DNA from: Aquibacillus sediminis
GTDB taxonomy: Bacteria; Bacillota; Bacilli; Bacillales; Amphibacillaceae
NCBI RefSeq assembly: GCF_005870085.1
Contig: NZ_SZNM01000006.1
Span: 62,001-126,000 of the forward strand
Direction: 5' to 3'
Length of the DNA stretch: 64,000 bases
How positions within the stretch are numbered: the first letter of the stretch is position 1; the number at the start of each line of letters is the position of its first letter. The translations under genes and the position numbers were made by a program. Shown here one piece after another: positions 10,488 through 19,430 of the stretch. Below the pieces are notes generated by a model. The model was not told the origin of the DNA. It ran no database searches and worked only from the letters and a program-made list of their open reading frames with translations.

Positions 10488-11722
10488 AATGTATCAGTAA
10501 CCATCTTATAGAATTGTGCAGATAGCTTGTACAATCGATTTTTATAGTAAACATCACCTAAGATCTTTAATAAATTTCTATATTCTAACAGTTCTCCTAA
10601 TTCCTTGAAGTAAGATAATACTTCATTTTGCAATTTCTCTAATACTGATTGATCGAAATTGCATCCGTCCAACCTATAATTTAAAACATAGAATTTGTAT
10701 TCAAATTTCTTGTTTTGATGCTCAATAGCTAACAAATAACCTTTGTTAGCCAATGTTTTTGCCTTTTCGTTGTTTCCTTTATACATATAGATCAATGATT
10801 TAAGATGAATCGTATTTATACTCAATGCTTCGTTTTCTTTTAGTTTGATAGATTTATCAGCGTAACGAAGCGCACTTTCGTATTCTTCTAAATTCATATG
10901 GATATAGGATAAATTATGATACGCGCCGGCGAGTTCTTTAGGTGATTTTTCAGTCCCAAGCGATAGCATTCTTTCCATGTAATAGACAGCTTTCTCATAA
11001 TCTCCTAACAAATTAAAATTAATTCCTAATATCATACAGCAATCAGATACACGATTATAATCGAATGATTTCTGGTATATTTCTAAAGCTTTATTTGCAT
11101 ATATAATAGAATTAGCTAGCTTATTTAAACGACTGTATATAATAGAAGTATAATAATCTAATTCTGGGTCAACGGTGTGTAGATTTTCATTAATGGAGTC
11201 AACGATGTCAAGTTGTTCTAAGGCTTCATTCAAGCGACCTTTCTTATTTAAAAGCATTGCTGTGAATTTATGGTAATTATAACGTTGTTCTTCTGTAAAA
11301 AACTCACTAACATTTTCTAATTCTAGTAAAAACTCAGTTGCTTGATCTAATTTGTTTAAGTAAATAAAATATCGAAATGAAAACAGTTTATAAATCGTTT
11401 TTAATTCAGAATTATAATTATTTGACATACTTTTTGTAATTTCTTCGTAAAGCAAGTTACTTTCTTCTCTATTTTTTCTTTTTATATAGTCATACCATTT
11501 GTACATTTTTTGCTTCAATTTAGGGTCAAATTCGAATGTTTTAATAGACTCTTGACATATGTTTAGTCGTTGACTTAATAAGGTAAGGATTTCCTCGCTA
11601 GGAACAGTCGTTTCATTCTCTATTTTACTCAAATATGAAATAGAACAAATACCCTTTGCTAGTTGTTTTTGTGTAACACCTTTTTCTTGCCGGTGATACT
11701 TAATTAGACTTCCTCTGTTCAT
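10484..11722 (-). CDS. HTH-TPR transcription regulator, RNPP type (NprR/PlcR-like)
   Basis: The N-terminal xre-type HTH (about residues 1-60) shows YHRQEKGVTQKQLAKGI then SYLSKIENETTVPSEEIL. About 340 residues of helical TPR-like repeats follow, with units such as GDYEKAVYYMERMLSLG, EEYESALRYADKSIKL and GNNEKAKTLANKGYLLA. This is the architecture of receptors that bind re-imported peptides (NprR, PlcR, PrgX). An upstream ATG at 11737 lacks a ribosome site, while the ATG at 11722 has ggagg eight bases ahead, so the 412-residue form is preferred. Length is close to NprR. A signal-peptide gene lies downstream and a divergent 72-residue gene upstream. The exact family and regulon are not established. 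Confidence 0.8.
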   Translation of the reverse strand: MNRGSLIKYHRQEKGVTQKQLAKGICSISYLSKIENETTVPSEEILTLLSQRLNICQESIKTFEFDPKLKQKMYKWYDYIKRKNREESNLLYEEITKSMSNNYNSELKTIYKLFSFRYFIYLNKLDQATEFLLELENVSEFFTEEQRYNYHKFTAMLLNKKGRLNEALEQLDIVDSINENLHTVDPELDYYTSIIYSRLNKLANSIIYANKALEIYQKSFDYNRVSDCCMILGINFNLLGDYEKAVYYMERMLSLGTEKSPKELAGAYHNLSYIHMNLEEYESALRYADKSIKLKENEALSINTIHLKSLIYMYKGNNEKAKTLANKGYLLAIEHQNKKFEYKFYVLNYRLDGCNFDQSVLEKLQNEVLSYFKELGELLEYRNLLKILGDVYYKNRLYKLSAQFYKMVTDTL

Positions 11723-11757
11723 TCTATATGCCTCCATAAAATTAACGCGATTTTTGT

Positions 11758-11820
11758 GTTGGGAAATACATAAGGGTATTTATGAATTTAATTTGGTTTT
11801 TAATGGATACATTTCCCAAC
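11758..11820. promoter_or_regulatory. Long inverted repeat, candidate regulator operator
   Basis: Two perfect ten-base arms, GTTGGGAAAT at 11758-11767 and ATTTCCCAAC at 11811-11820, lie in the divergent control region 36 bases above the preferred start of the HTH-TPR gene. Both arms extend as GTTGGGAAATRYA. The arm centres are 53 bases apart, about five helical turns, so the pair could bind a dimer or tetramer with DNA looping. They could control the regulator, the divergent 72-residue gene, or both. Confidence 0.5.
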
Positions 11821-11925
11821 CTCTAACCTATAGCGTACAGTACTAGTTTAATGTATTTTGAATATAAAAATAAACAATTTTAACTATTAGTGTTTGAATA
11901 GTAATAAAGAAGGGAAATAACAAGT

Positions 11926-12144
11926 ATGAATACAGATGCATCAAATAAAAAAGCGAATAACTTACGAGAAGGACTCACATTTCAATATGAGAAAATAAAT
12001 GATGAACAATGGATACAAAACCAAATTTTAACGATGTGTAATAAAATAATAGCAAATCCTGATAAGTTTAGTAATCATATACAAAATGAAGCTAAAATGA
12101 TAAAGAGACGATTAATGAAATCAAGCAAAAGCAAAAGCGGATGA
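11926..12144 (+). CDS. Hypothetical 72-residue protein divergent from the regulator
   Basis: The ATG at 11926 follows agaaggga. The protein is hydrophilic and lysine-rich with no membrane segment or signal. The core WIQNQILTMCNKIIANPD looks helical, and the tail MIKRRLMKSSKSKSG is strongly basic. It is not recognised. It lies 204 bases from the preferred regulator start and reads away from it, so it may be a target of the RNPP regulator. Compositionally it looks like a real small protein, but nothing else supports it. Confidence 0.5.
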   Translation: MNTDASNKKANNLREGLTFQYEKINDEQWIQNQILTMCNKIIANPDKFSNHIQNEAKMIKRRLMKSSKSKSG

Positions 12145-12504
12145 ACTAACGTTGGTATAACGCTAGGTAGTTTTATTTTAACGGCATATTTCCCCCTTAT
12201 TGCAACAAATCCTACTACTTCATACCTCGTCAGGTTGGAGTCATCGAATAAGGTCAACAAAGCAGAATAAGTTACTTGAACCTGTGAGAAAAGGTAAGCG
12301 AAGTAGGACAAACTTCCCCCAACGCAATTCGAAACCAAGTTATACAAATATTTTGTTGCAGTTCTCGATATGTATAACAAAAAGTACAGTCTGGCCACAA
12401 TCTCCTAGGCAATTCGTTTACTAGCCACACCTATTCACATAATGTAAGGTGGAGATAAATAGGATAGTTAAATACGAAAACTTTTTGTAGAGGAGAATTA
12501 TTGC
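12145..12504 (+). other. 360-base gap before moaA
   Basis: Frames exist on both strands, but none has a ribosome site or recognisable content. A ribosome site aggagaa for moaA lies at 12491-12497. No molybdenum-cofactor riboswitch pattern was recognised. The DNA could be a decayed gene; nothing more can be supported. Confidence 0.35.
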
Positions 12505-13521
12505 ATGAAGGATAGTACGGTACAGGATCAGTTTGGACGACCACTTCGAGATTTGCGTATTTCAGTCATAGACCGCTGCAACTTCCGGTGTACCTATTGC
12601 ATGCCAAAAGAGATTTTTGGTAAAGATTATCCGTTTTTACCTCAGGATCAACTTCTATCTTTTACAGAGATTGAAAGATTGGTTACTGTTTTTGCTGGGT
12701 TAGGTGTTAAGAAAATAAGATTAACTGGCGGAGAGCCGTTACTTAGGAAAGATTTAGATCAATTAATTAGGAAGATAAAAGGTATTACAGGCATAGAAGA
12801 TATTGCGTTAACAACCAATGCCGTGCATCTCGTTAAACAAGCAAAAGCGTTAAAGCAAGCAGGGCTAGATCGTATAAATGTCAGTTTAGACGCGTTAGAT
12901 GCTAAAACATTTCAAGCGATCAATGATCGAGGTGTCAAGCCGGACTGGGTTATAAAAGGGATTGATCAAGCACTGGAAGTAGGTTTGGACGTTAAAGTTA
13001 ACATGGTCGTGAAAAAAGGAATGAATGACCATGAGATCCTACCGATGGCTCGTTATTTTAAAGAGCGTGGAATAGCATTACGATTTATTGAATTTATGGA
13101 TGTTGGGCAATCAAATGGTTGGGACTTTTCTTCTGTGGTTACGAAAAAAGAAATCTATCAACAGTTAGCCTCCGAATTTGAGTTAGAGCCTGTGGAACGA
13201 GCGTATTTTGGGGAAGTTGCGAAACGTTATCGTTATAAAGGTACGAAGACAGAAGTTGGTTTTATTACTTCTGTTTCGGAATCATTTTGTTCAAGTTGCA
13301 CACGGGCGCGGATTGCTGCTGATGGAAAATTTTTCACTTGTTTATTTGCAACAGATGGTTTTGACCTAAGAGAATTAGTTCGGACGGACCTTAGTGATGA
13401 ACAGATAGAAGAGAAAATAACTTCTATTTGGGGGAACAGAACTGATCGCTATTCAGATGAACGCACAGAGGAATCGGTCAAAAATAGGGCTAAAATTGAA
13501 ATGTCTTATATTGGAGGATAA
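12505..13521 (+). CDS. moaA: GTP 3',8-cyclase MoaA
   Basis: Radical SAM enzyme that starts molybdenum cofactor synthesis from GTP. The SAM cluster motif is CNFRCTYC (Cys25, Cys29, Cys32). The second cluster ligands are Cys-x2-Cys in [10 protein letters not shown] and Cys in FFTCLFA. The protein ends in the conserved double glycine (SYIGG). At 338 residues it is full length. The ATG at 12505 follows aggagaa. No other moa, mob or moe gene is in the window, but molybdate uptake genes follow at once, so a molybdenum locus is likely. Confidence 0.95.
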   Translation: MKDSTVQDQFGRPLRDLRISVIDRCNFRCTYCMPKEIFGKDYPFLPQDQLLSFTEIERLVTVFAGLGVKKIRLTGGEPLLRKDLDQLIRKIKGITGIEDIALTTNAVHLVKQAKALKQAGLDRINVSLDALDAKTFQAINDRGVKPDWVIKGIDQALEVGLDVKVNMVVKKGMNDHEILPMARYFKERGIALRFIEFMDVGQSNGWDFSSVVTKKEIYQQLASEFELEPVERAYFGEVAKRYRYKGTKTEVGFITSVSESFCSSCTRARIAADGKFFTCLFATDGFDLRELVRTDLSDEQIEEKITSIWGNRTDRYSDERTEESVKNRAKIEMSYIGG

Positions 13522-13645
13522 GCATATATCGTATATCAATAGTTGGCAATCTTGTCAACTAATTTTGTACTGTTTTAAACGAGAACAAATGATAAAATAA
13601 TACCATCACAACGATTTTATTAAGATTTTTAAAAGAGGAATGAAC

Positions 13646-14449
13646 ATGTTAAAGCGAAACATTAATAAATTATGCCTGTTTTTTACCGTGATGACTGTTT
13701 TATCAGCTTGTTCACCATCTCAGCCAAATGAGACTTCAAAAAATACACAATTAACTGTATCGGTAGCGGCGAGTATGGCAGATGCACTGGATGAAGTTGT
13801 GACAAAATTTGAAGAGGAACATCCCGATATCGACGTCTTACTCAATGTCGGTTCTTCAGGGGGGTTACAACAGCAAATTGCACAAGGGGCACCAGTTGAT
13901 CTATTCCTGTCTGCTGCAAGTGACAAGATGGATGTTCTTCGCGAACAAGGGTTGCTTGATGAAAGGTATACAACTCCTTTAGTTACCAATCAAATTGTTT
14001 TAATTAGGTCAAGCGATGTTAAACAGCTTGTTGAAGGGTTTCGGCAACTCAACCAACCGGCAATTGAAAAAATTGCGATCGGTACTCCGGAAAGTGTTCC
14101 TGCTGGTATGTATGCGAAACAAACATTAGAGAGTAGGAATGTGTTTGAAGCGGTTGAAGAAAAAATAGTGTTTGGAAAAGATGTTACACAGGTTTTAACG
14201 TATGTGGAAACGGGGAATGTACAAGTTGGAATGGTTTATGCAACAGATGCTGTAAAGTCAGATAAGGTGGAAGTGGTGGGGATTGCAAATGAAATTGATC
14301 ATGACAACATTCAATATCCGTTGGCAATCTTAAAAGATACCAAACATCCTCAACATGCCGTCAAGTTTTATCAATTTTTAACGAGTGAACAGGCTGTAGA
14401 GGTTTTCCAAACATATGGCTTTACCCCTATTGAGGTGGCTGAGTCATGA
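13646..14449 (+). CDS. modA: Molybdate-binding lipoprotein ModA
   Basis: Extracytoplasmic substrate-binding protein of a molybdate ABC importer. The signal peptide ends in the lipobox LSAC, giving a lipid-anchored Cys. The mature part shows SVAASMADALDEV and VGSSGGLQQQIAQGAPVDLF, typical of ModA. Two ATGs exist: 13640 sits almost on the agagga site, while 13646 has better spacing and gives MLKRNINKL (267 residues). The end overlaps modB by four bases. Confidence 0.93.
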   Translation: MLKRNINKLCLFFTVMTVLSACSPSQPNETSKNTQLTVSVAASMADALDEVVTKFEEEHPDIDVLLNVGSSGGLQQQIAQGAPVDLFLSAASDKMDVLREQGLLDERYTTPLVTNQIVLIRSSDVKQLVEGFRQLNQPAIEKIAIGTPESVPAGMYAKQTLESRNVFEAVEEKIVFGKDVTQVLTYVETGNVQVGMVYATDAVKSDKVEVVGIANEIDHDNIQYPLAILKDTKHPQHAVKFYQFLTSEQAVEVFQTYGFTPIEVAES

Positions 14450-15105
14450 CGGTACAAGCGTTTTGGCAACCGATTCAGCTGTCATTTCAAGTGACCAGCC
14501 TTGCCGTTACAATCGTGACTATTTTCGGTATTTTAATTGGGTGGTTCATGTCTAATCACCATTTTAAAGGAAAAACAGCAGTAGAAACGCTTATCTTGTT
14601 GCCTGTTGTACTACCGCCGACAGTCGTCGGTTTTTTATTGGTGGTGGTATTTGGTGGATCAAGTATCATTGGGCAGCTGATGGATTATTTTTTTAATCAA
14701 TCCATTATGTTTACGATGGTAGCTGCTGTGATTGCAGCGGTGGTCGTTTCTTTTCCATTGATGTACCAATCTGTGAAAACGGGATTTGATACGGTAGATC
14801 AAGATGTAGAGAATGCAGGTCGTGTCGACGGAGCGAATGAATGGAAAGTTTTATGGTATATTACGTTACCGCTTTGCTATAAATCGATGATTACTGGTGT
14901 CGTGTTAAGCTTTGCAAGGGCGATTGGGGAGTTTGGGGCGACAATGATGTTTGCTGGGAATATACCAGGAAAAACACAAACAATTCCTACAGCTATTTAT
15001 GTTGCGATGGAATCGAATCGTATGTCACTTGCCTGGGCATGGGTCATCGCCATTGTTGTGATATCCTACCTTGCATTGTTTTTGCTACGAAGATCATCGA
15101 AGTAG
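14446..15105 (+). CDS. modB: Molybdate ABC permease ModB
   Basis: Integral membrane subunit with about five to six helices, 219 residues. It contains LPVVLPPTVVGFLLVVVFG and the ABC contact loop with GRVDGANEWKVLWYITLPL, as in ModB and CysT. ATGA overlap with modA indicates coupled translation. No ATPase gene modC follows; the next 590 bases are repeats. The importer must use an ATPase encoded elsewhere, or a shared one. Confidence 0.92.
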   Translation: MTVQAFWQPIQLSFQVTSLAVTIVTIFGILIGWFMSNHHFKGKTAVETLILLPVVLPPTVVGFLLVVVFGGSSIIGQLMDYFFNQSIMFTMVAAVIAAVVVSFPLMYQSVKTGFDTVDQDVENAGRVDGANEWKVLWYITLPLCYKSMITGVVLSFARAIGEFGATMMFAGNIPGKTQTIPTAIYVAMESNRMSLAWAWVIAIVVISYLALFLLRRSSK

Positions 15106-15176
15106 CCGTTTTTAAAGAAACTAGCTGATCTAAAAAAATATTGTTAATGCATGTAAACTGTATGCTGCGCAATAAC

Positions 15177-15507
15177 GTGTACTGTTTTCGTGCTTAAGAG
15201 CAGATCCGGTTAACGATTAGCACGAAGTCGTGTACTGTTTTCGTGCTTAAGAGCAGATCCGGTTAACGATTAGCACGAAGTCGTGTACTGTTTTTATGCT
15301 TAAGAGCAGATCCGGGTAACGATTAGCACGAAATCGTGTACTGTTTTCATGCTTAAGAGCAGATCCAGGTAACGATTAGCACGAAATCGTGTACTGTTTT
15401 CGTGCTTAAGAGCAGATCCGGTTAACGATTAGCACGAAATCGTGTACTGTTTTCGTGCTTGAGAGCAGATCCAGGTAACGATTAGCACGAAATTAAGAGC
15501 AGATACA
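15177..15507. repeat. 53-bp tandem array, six copies
   Basis: Six head-to-tail units start at 15177, 15230, 15283, 15336, 15389 and 15442, then a partial unit. Each has gtgtactgttttcgtgctta, agagcagatcc, taacgattagcacgaa. Within a unit tcgtgctta and ttagcacga are inverted, so each can fold as a hairpin. Units differ by only a few bases and there are no unique spacers, so it is not CRISPR. The rest of 15106-15645 shows no gene. Confidence 0.9.
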
Positions 15508-15645
15508 GGGGCTGAGACCTTGGCCCATACGAGACGAGTATTCTGTCGAGGCGAACTTATAGCGTTCTTTTCAATTAGCGTAAACAAAAGTTAAAGCTAT
15601 TGCATAATAAAGCTATTGCGCATAATACAGCTACTCCGCATTAAA

Positions 15646-15687
15646 AAACGTGCCCTTGTTACAGTTTTTCCTGTAAAAGGCACGTTT
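15646..15687 (-). terminator. Terminator after the DUF2892 gene
   Basis: Hairpin with outer arms aaacgtgcc and ggcacgttt and an inner pairing ttgttacag with ctgtaa. On the minus strand it is followed by a run of T, eight bases past the stop of the gene at 15695. Confidence 0.75.
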
Positions 15688-15694
15688 ACTTGAA

Positions 15695-16009
15695 TTATTT
15701 AGTATAGTTTTCCATAAAATCATTTTGTAATTGCTCAATTTCTTGATCTTGAATGCTAGGAAATGTTTGCTTATTCGCGTTGTTGGTGGGTGCACTTGCT
15801 TGATTGTCCATCGATCTTTTCACAACATCTGTCACAGGACAATAGCGCACAATCCCTTCAGCCACCTTCAACGCAGCCATGATTAACATGAAAATTGAAC
15901 CACCACGTTCAGGTCTGCGTATCATTCTGACGGTTGCAATTGCTACATACGTCAAGCCGCATGTGATGCGAAGTAGTGCATTAAGAATGCCAATGTTTTG
16001 TTTAATCAA
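15695..16009 (-). CDS. DUF2892 (YgaP-like) membrane protein
   Basis: A 104-residue protein that starts MIKQNIGILNALLRITCGL, the DUF2892 pattern of YgaP-type inner-membrane domains. A membrane segment lies near residues 10-30 and a second near 38-56. The family Cys-Pro appears in VRYCPVTDVV. The C-terminal 40 residues are hydrophilic and acidic. The start is TTG at 16009, with aaagga eleven bases ahead. The function of the family is uncertain; in YgaP the domain is fused to a rhodanese, which is absent here. It stands alone between the modAB repeats and yerA. Confidence 0.75.
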   Translation of the reverse strand: MIKQNIGILNALLRITCGLTYVAIATVRMIRRPERGGSIFMLIMAALKVAEGIVRYCPVTDVVKRSMDNQASAPTNNANKQTFPSIQDQEIEQLQNDFMENYTK

Positions 16010-16157
16010 AATTTTCTCAATCCTTTCGTTTTTTTTTAATGCATCGCGCTAAATCATGTGATAGTATAGAGAAAACTTAAGGTTTTTAGTTAGATAAAGT
16101 TACAAACTAAAAAGCAATTTAAACGTATAAAATCATAGACAAAAGAAGGTGACCTAA

Positions 16158-17900
16158 ATGAACGATCATCTATATCGTTGGCGTAACCGAGAACTTAGGG
16201 AACATACAGCTGTTATAAATGGCACAATAGCACCAACAATTGTCATAAAGAATGCTACGTATTTAAATGTATTTTTAAAAAAATGGATGCAAGCAAATAT
16301 TTGGATATACCAAGATCGTATTGTATATGTTGGTGAACGTTTACCAGATAACAATGCAAATACGGAGACGGTAGATGTAGAAGGTAAATTCGTTGTTCCA
16401 GGCTATATTGAACCACATGCACATCCATTTCAGTTATATAATCCCCATGAGTTGGCAAAATATGCAGCTCAAACTGGGACGACAACATTAATTAATGATA
16501 ATTTAACGTGGATATTTCTAACTAATCAAAAGAAAGCGTTTACACTACTGGATGACTTTATGGAACTGCCTGTGTCCATGTATTGGTGGGCCAGGTTTGA
16601 TTCGCAAACGAAATCAAACTATGAGCAGGAATACTTTGAGAATGGGGTCGTTCTTGATTGGTTAAATCACCCTGCTGTTGTTCAAGGTGGGGAGTTAACA
16701 TCGTGGCCACAAGTATTACGAGGCGATGACCATGTGTTATATTGGATGCAAGAAACAAGACGTTTAGGAAAACCTGTAGAAGGTCACTTTCCAGGTGCTT
16801 CTGAAAAAACATTATTGAAAATGAAGTTACTTGGAACTAGTTCGGACCATGAAGCAATGACAGGGGAAGAAGTATACAAGCGTTTACTTATGGGGTATCA
16901 AGTTGGGTTAAGGTATTCTTCAATTCGACCTGATTTACCTAATATTTTAAAAGAGTTATTACAATTAGGTGTTGACCAATTTGATTCGATGATGTATACA
17001 ACCGATGGTTCACCTCCTGCTTTTTATGAAGATGGGGTGATTAACCAATGTATCGCGATTGCGATCGAGCAAGGTGTGCCGATAATTGATGCCTATATGA
17101 TGGCAAGTTACAATTCGGCTAAACATTTTAATATGCATGAGCGACTTGGTAGCATCGCGCCTGGTAGAGTAGCGCATTTGAATATATTAGAAGCACAAGA
17201 TAATCCAATCCCAACTTCTGTGATCGCAAAAGGTAAATGGTTGCGTAAAGAAGGAACAACCATTGATCACAACAAAAACATAAATTGGCACCACTATGGC
17301 TTGAAAGAATTAAGGATTGATTGGCAATTACGAGAGGATGATTTACAGTTTTCCTCTCCATTAGGTATGGTGTTGGAAAACGATGTGATCACGAAACCAT
17401 ACGCGATTAATATTGATACAAACATAGAAGAATTGAGTCATTCACACGACGAGTCATTTTTAATGTTAATCGATCGCTATGGAGAATGGCGAGTGAACAC
17501 CGTTATAAAAGGGTTTACTAGTCAATTAGGGGGATTGGTTAGTTCCTATTCCGGTACAGGTGACTTTATTTTTATTGGTAAATCTAAAACTGACTTAATG
17601 CTTGCTTTTAATAGGATGAAAGAAATAGGTGGCGGGATTGTCCTTGCTGACCAAGGGAAAATCGTGTTTGAGCTTCCATTAACATTAGCAGGAATGATGT
17701 ATGATGGGAACATGCACGATCTAATTAAATTAGATAACCAATTCAGACAGGTGCTTCAAAAGTATGGCTTTAAATATAATGATCCACCATTTACTTTATT
17801 ATTTTTATCGTCCATTCATTTGCCTTTTACTCGCATTACTCCACAGGGAATTGTAGATGTTAAGAAAAATGAGGTGCTATTTCCTGCTATAATGAGGTAA
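16158..17900 (+). CDS. yerA: Adenine deaminase-like amidohydrolase YerA
   Basis: A 580-residue metal-dependent hydrolase of the adenine deaminase family, matching B. subtilis YerA in length and in its N-terminal WRNRELREHTAVINGTIAP. Metal-binding histidines are in GYIEPHAHP (His87, His89) and a further His lies in VEGHFPGASEK. The C-terminal domain with GGGIVLADQGKIVFELPL is as in adenine deaminases. The likely reaction is adenine to hypoxanthine, but activity of the YerA branch is not proven. It lies in the conserved order after pur genes, before yerB and yerC. The ATG follows gaaggtg. Confidence 0.88.
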   Translation: MNDHLYRWRNRELREHTAVINGTIAPTIVIKNATYLNVFLKKWMQANIWIYQDRIVYVGERLPDNNANTETVDVEGKFVVPGYIEPHAHPFQLYNPHELAKYAAQTGTTTLINDNLTWIFLTNQKKAFTLLDDFMELPVSMYWWARFDSQTKSNYEQEYFENGVVLDWLNHPAVVQGGELTSWPQVLRGDDHVLYWMQETRRLGKPVEGHFPGASEKTLLKMKLLGTSSDHEAMTGEEVYKRLLMGYQVGLRYSSIRPDLPNILKELLQLGVDQFDSMMYTTDGSPPAFYEDGVINQCIAIAIEQGVPIIDAYMMASYNSAKHFNMHERLGSIAPGRVAHLNILEAQDNPIPTSVIAKGKWLRKEGTTIDHNKNINWHHYGLKELRIDWQLREDDLQFSSPLGMVLENDVITKPYAINIDTNIEELSHSHDESFLMLIDRYGEWRVNTVIKGFTSQLGGLVSSYSGTGDFIFIGKSKTDLMLAFNRMKEIGGGIVLADQGKIVFELPLTLAGMMYDGNMHDLIKLDNQFRQVLQKYGFKYNDPPFTLLFLSSIHLPFTRITPQGIVDVKKNEVLFPAIMR

Positions 17901-17954
17901 TATTTGATATAATCGCAAAAAAGAGACAAATTTTGTAAAAGGTGTGTGGAGTAA

Positions 17955-19031
17955 GTGAATAAAAAGAACTGGTTAATAGGAGCTATTATAGTATTAACAA
18001 TGGTACTTACCGCTTGTTCAAACGATGAACAAGTCACTGAAACAGAATCAGAACCAGAAACGGACGATGAACCAGTCTATGCAGTCGAGGAAGGGGAAAC
18101 GGACCTTGATGAGGAAGACGAAGAGGAACCTACATTTGAATATGCCTTCCCTTATACAGGTGAAGGGACCAATGAAGAAATAACGAATCGGGCAGTGGCA
18201 GTCATGGTCAATAATCACCCAAAAGCAAGGCCGCAATCTGGGTTAACGAAAGCGGATATCGTTTTTGAGATTTTAGCGGAAGGCGATATCACGCGTTTGA
18301 TGGCTTTTTTTCAAAGTGAGCAACCAGATATAGTTGGACCAGTACGAAGTGCACGACCATACTATTTTAATTTAGCAGATGATTATAATGCGCTCTATGT
18401 CTATCACGGTGCAGCGACATTTATCGAGAATATGTTACAAGCTGGGGCTGCTGATAATCTTAACGGGGCTTATTATGATAATGACCGAAACCTTTTTAAA
18501 CGAGAAGATTTTCGAGTAGCGCCACATAACTCTTATCTTTTGTTTAATGCTGTTTACGATGTTGCATCCCAAAAAGGGTATGATGTAGAGGTAGAGCATA
18601 AACCTTTACCGTTTTTATCAACAGAAGAAATGGATTCCTTGGATGGTGAACAAGCAACTGAAATTAGCTATGCCTATGATACAACTCCTGTAAGATATGA
18701 ATATAATTCAGAAACGGAGAAGTATAGTCGTTTCAATGGTGATGTTGAAACATTAGAATTGGCAGACGGGGAAGCAGTCCAACTGGATAATATCTTTTTC
18801 ATTGAGGCACATCACCAGGTCATTGATGATGCTGGACGAAGAGAGGTTGATTTTCAATCAGGTGGAGATGCCTACCTTTTCCAAAAAGGTACCATGAAAC
18901 AGCTACAATGGAAAAATGTGGATGGTCAAATCATACCTGTGGACGATGGCGAACCAGTTGGTTTAGTTCCCGGCCAAACATGGGTTAATGTTGTACCTAG
19001 TTCTGGATTAGCAGAGTTGTCGTTTCAATAG
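17955..19031 (+). CDS. yerB: DUF3048 lipoprotein YerB
   Basis: Lipoprotein of 358 residues: the signal ends LTAC with Cys21. A strongly acidic linker (about 25-60) precedes the DUF3048 domains with RPQSGLTKADIVFEILAEGD and GPVRSARPYYFNLADDY. It is anchored outside the membrane. The biochemical role is unknown; B. subtilis YerB is the counterpart by content and position. The start is GTG at 17955 after gtggag. Confidence 0.88.
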   Translation: MNKKNWLIGAIIVLTMVLTACSNDEQVTETESEPETDDEPVYAVEEGETDLDEEDEEEPTFEYAFPYTGEGTNEEITNRAVAVMVNNHPKARPQSGLTKADIVFEILAEGDITRLMAFFQSEQPDIVGPVRSARPYYFNLADDYNALYVYHGAATFIENMLQAGAADNLNGAYYDNDRNLFKREDFRVAPHNSYLLFNAVYDVASQKGYDVEVEHKPLPFLSTEEMDSLDGEQATEISYAYDTTPVRYEYNSETEKYSRFNGDVETLELADGEAVQLDNIFFIEAHHQVIDDAGRREVDFQSGGDAYLFQKGTMKQLQWKNVDGQIIPVDDGEPVGLVPGQTWVNVVPSSGLAELSFQ

Positions 19032-19056
19032 GATGGAATAAAGAGAGGTGAGTGAC

Positions 19057-19359
19057 ATGCAAATTGATAAACTACGTGGTGAGCAATTGGATCAACTATT
19101 TGAAGCGATCCTATCATTAAAAGACAAAGAAGAATGTTATCGATTTTTTGATGACATTGCCACAATAAGCGAAATACAATCACTTACCCAACGGTTACAA
19201 GTAGCAAAAATGCTTCGAGAAGGACATACGTATCAAGTGATTGTTAATGAATCGAATGCTTCAACAACGACGATTTCGCGAGTGAAAAGATGTCTTGATT
19301 ATGGGAACGATGGCTATCAAATGGTACTTGATCGTGTGGAAGATAAACAATCGGAATAG
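19057..19359 (+). CDS. yerC: TrpR-like DNA-binding protein YerC
   Basis: A 100-residue protein of the YerC/YecD family with a TrpR-like helix-turn-helix. Segments EECYRFFDDIATISEIQSL and the recognition part ASTTTISRVKRCLDYGNDGY are typical. The ATG at 19057 gives MQIDKLRGEQLDQLF as in B. subtilis; a GTG at 19048 lies on top of the ribosome site gaggtg and is unlikely. It follows yerB by 25 bases and is probably cotranscribed. Its targets are unknown. Confidence 0.92.
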   Translation: MQIDKLRGEQLDQLFEAILSLKDKEECYRFFDDIATISEIQSLTQRLQVAKMLREGHTYQVIVNESNASTTTISRVKRCLDYGNDGYQMVLDRVEDKQSE

Positions 19360-19370
19360 AATCAAAGTAG

Positions 19371-19408
19371 GAGTCGATTTGCATCTTAGTAGCGATCGAC
19401 TCTTATCG
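19371..19408 (+). terminator. Hairpin after yerC
   Basis: Eight-base arms gagtcgat and atcgactc around a 16-base loop, followed only by ttatcgtg. It is a weak or partial terminator between yerC and the oxidoreductase. Confidence 0.45.
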
Positions 19409-19430
19409 TGTTGAAAGGGGTATAATAAAT

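Noticed and set aside
12075-12398. Minus-strand 107-residue frame before moaA
   Set aside because: No ribosome site, unusual composition, and overlaps the end of the 72-residue gene; no recognisable content.
15177-15507. CRISPR array
   Set aside because: Units are near identical over their full 53 bases with no unique spacers, and no cas genes are in the window.
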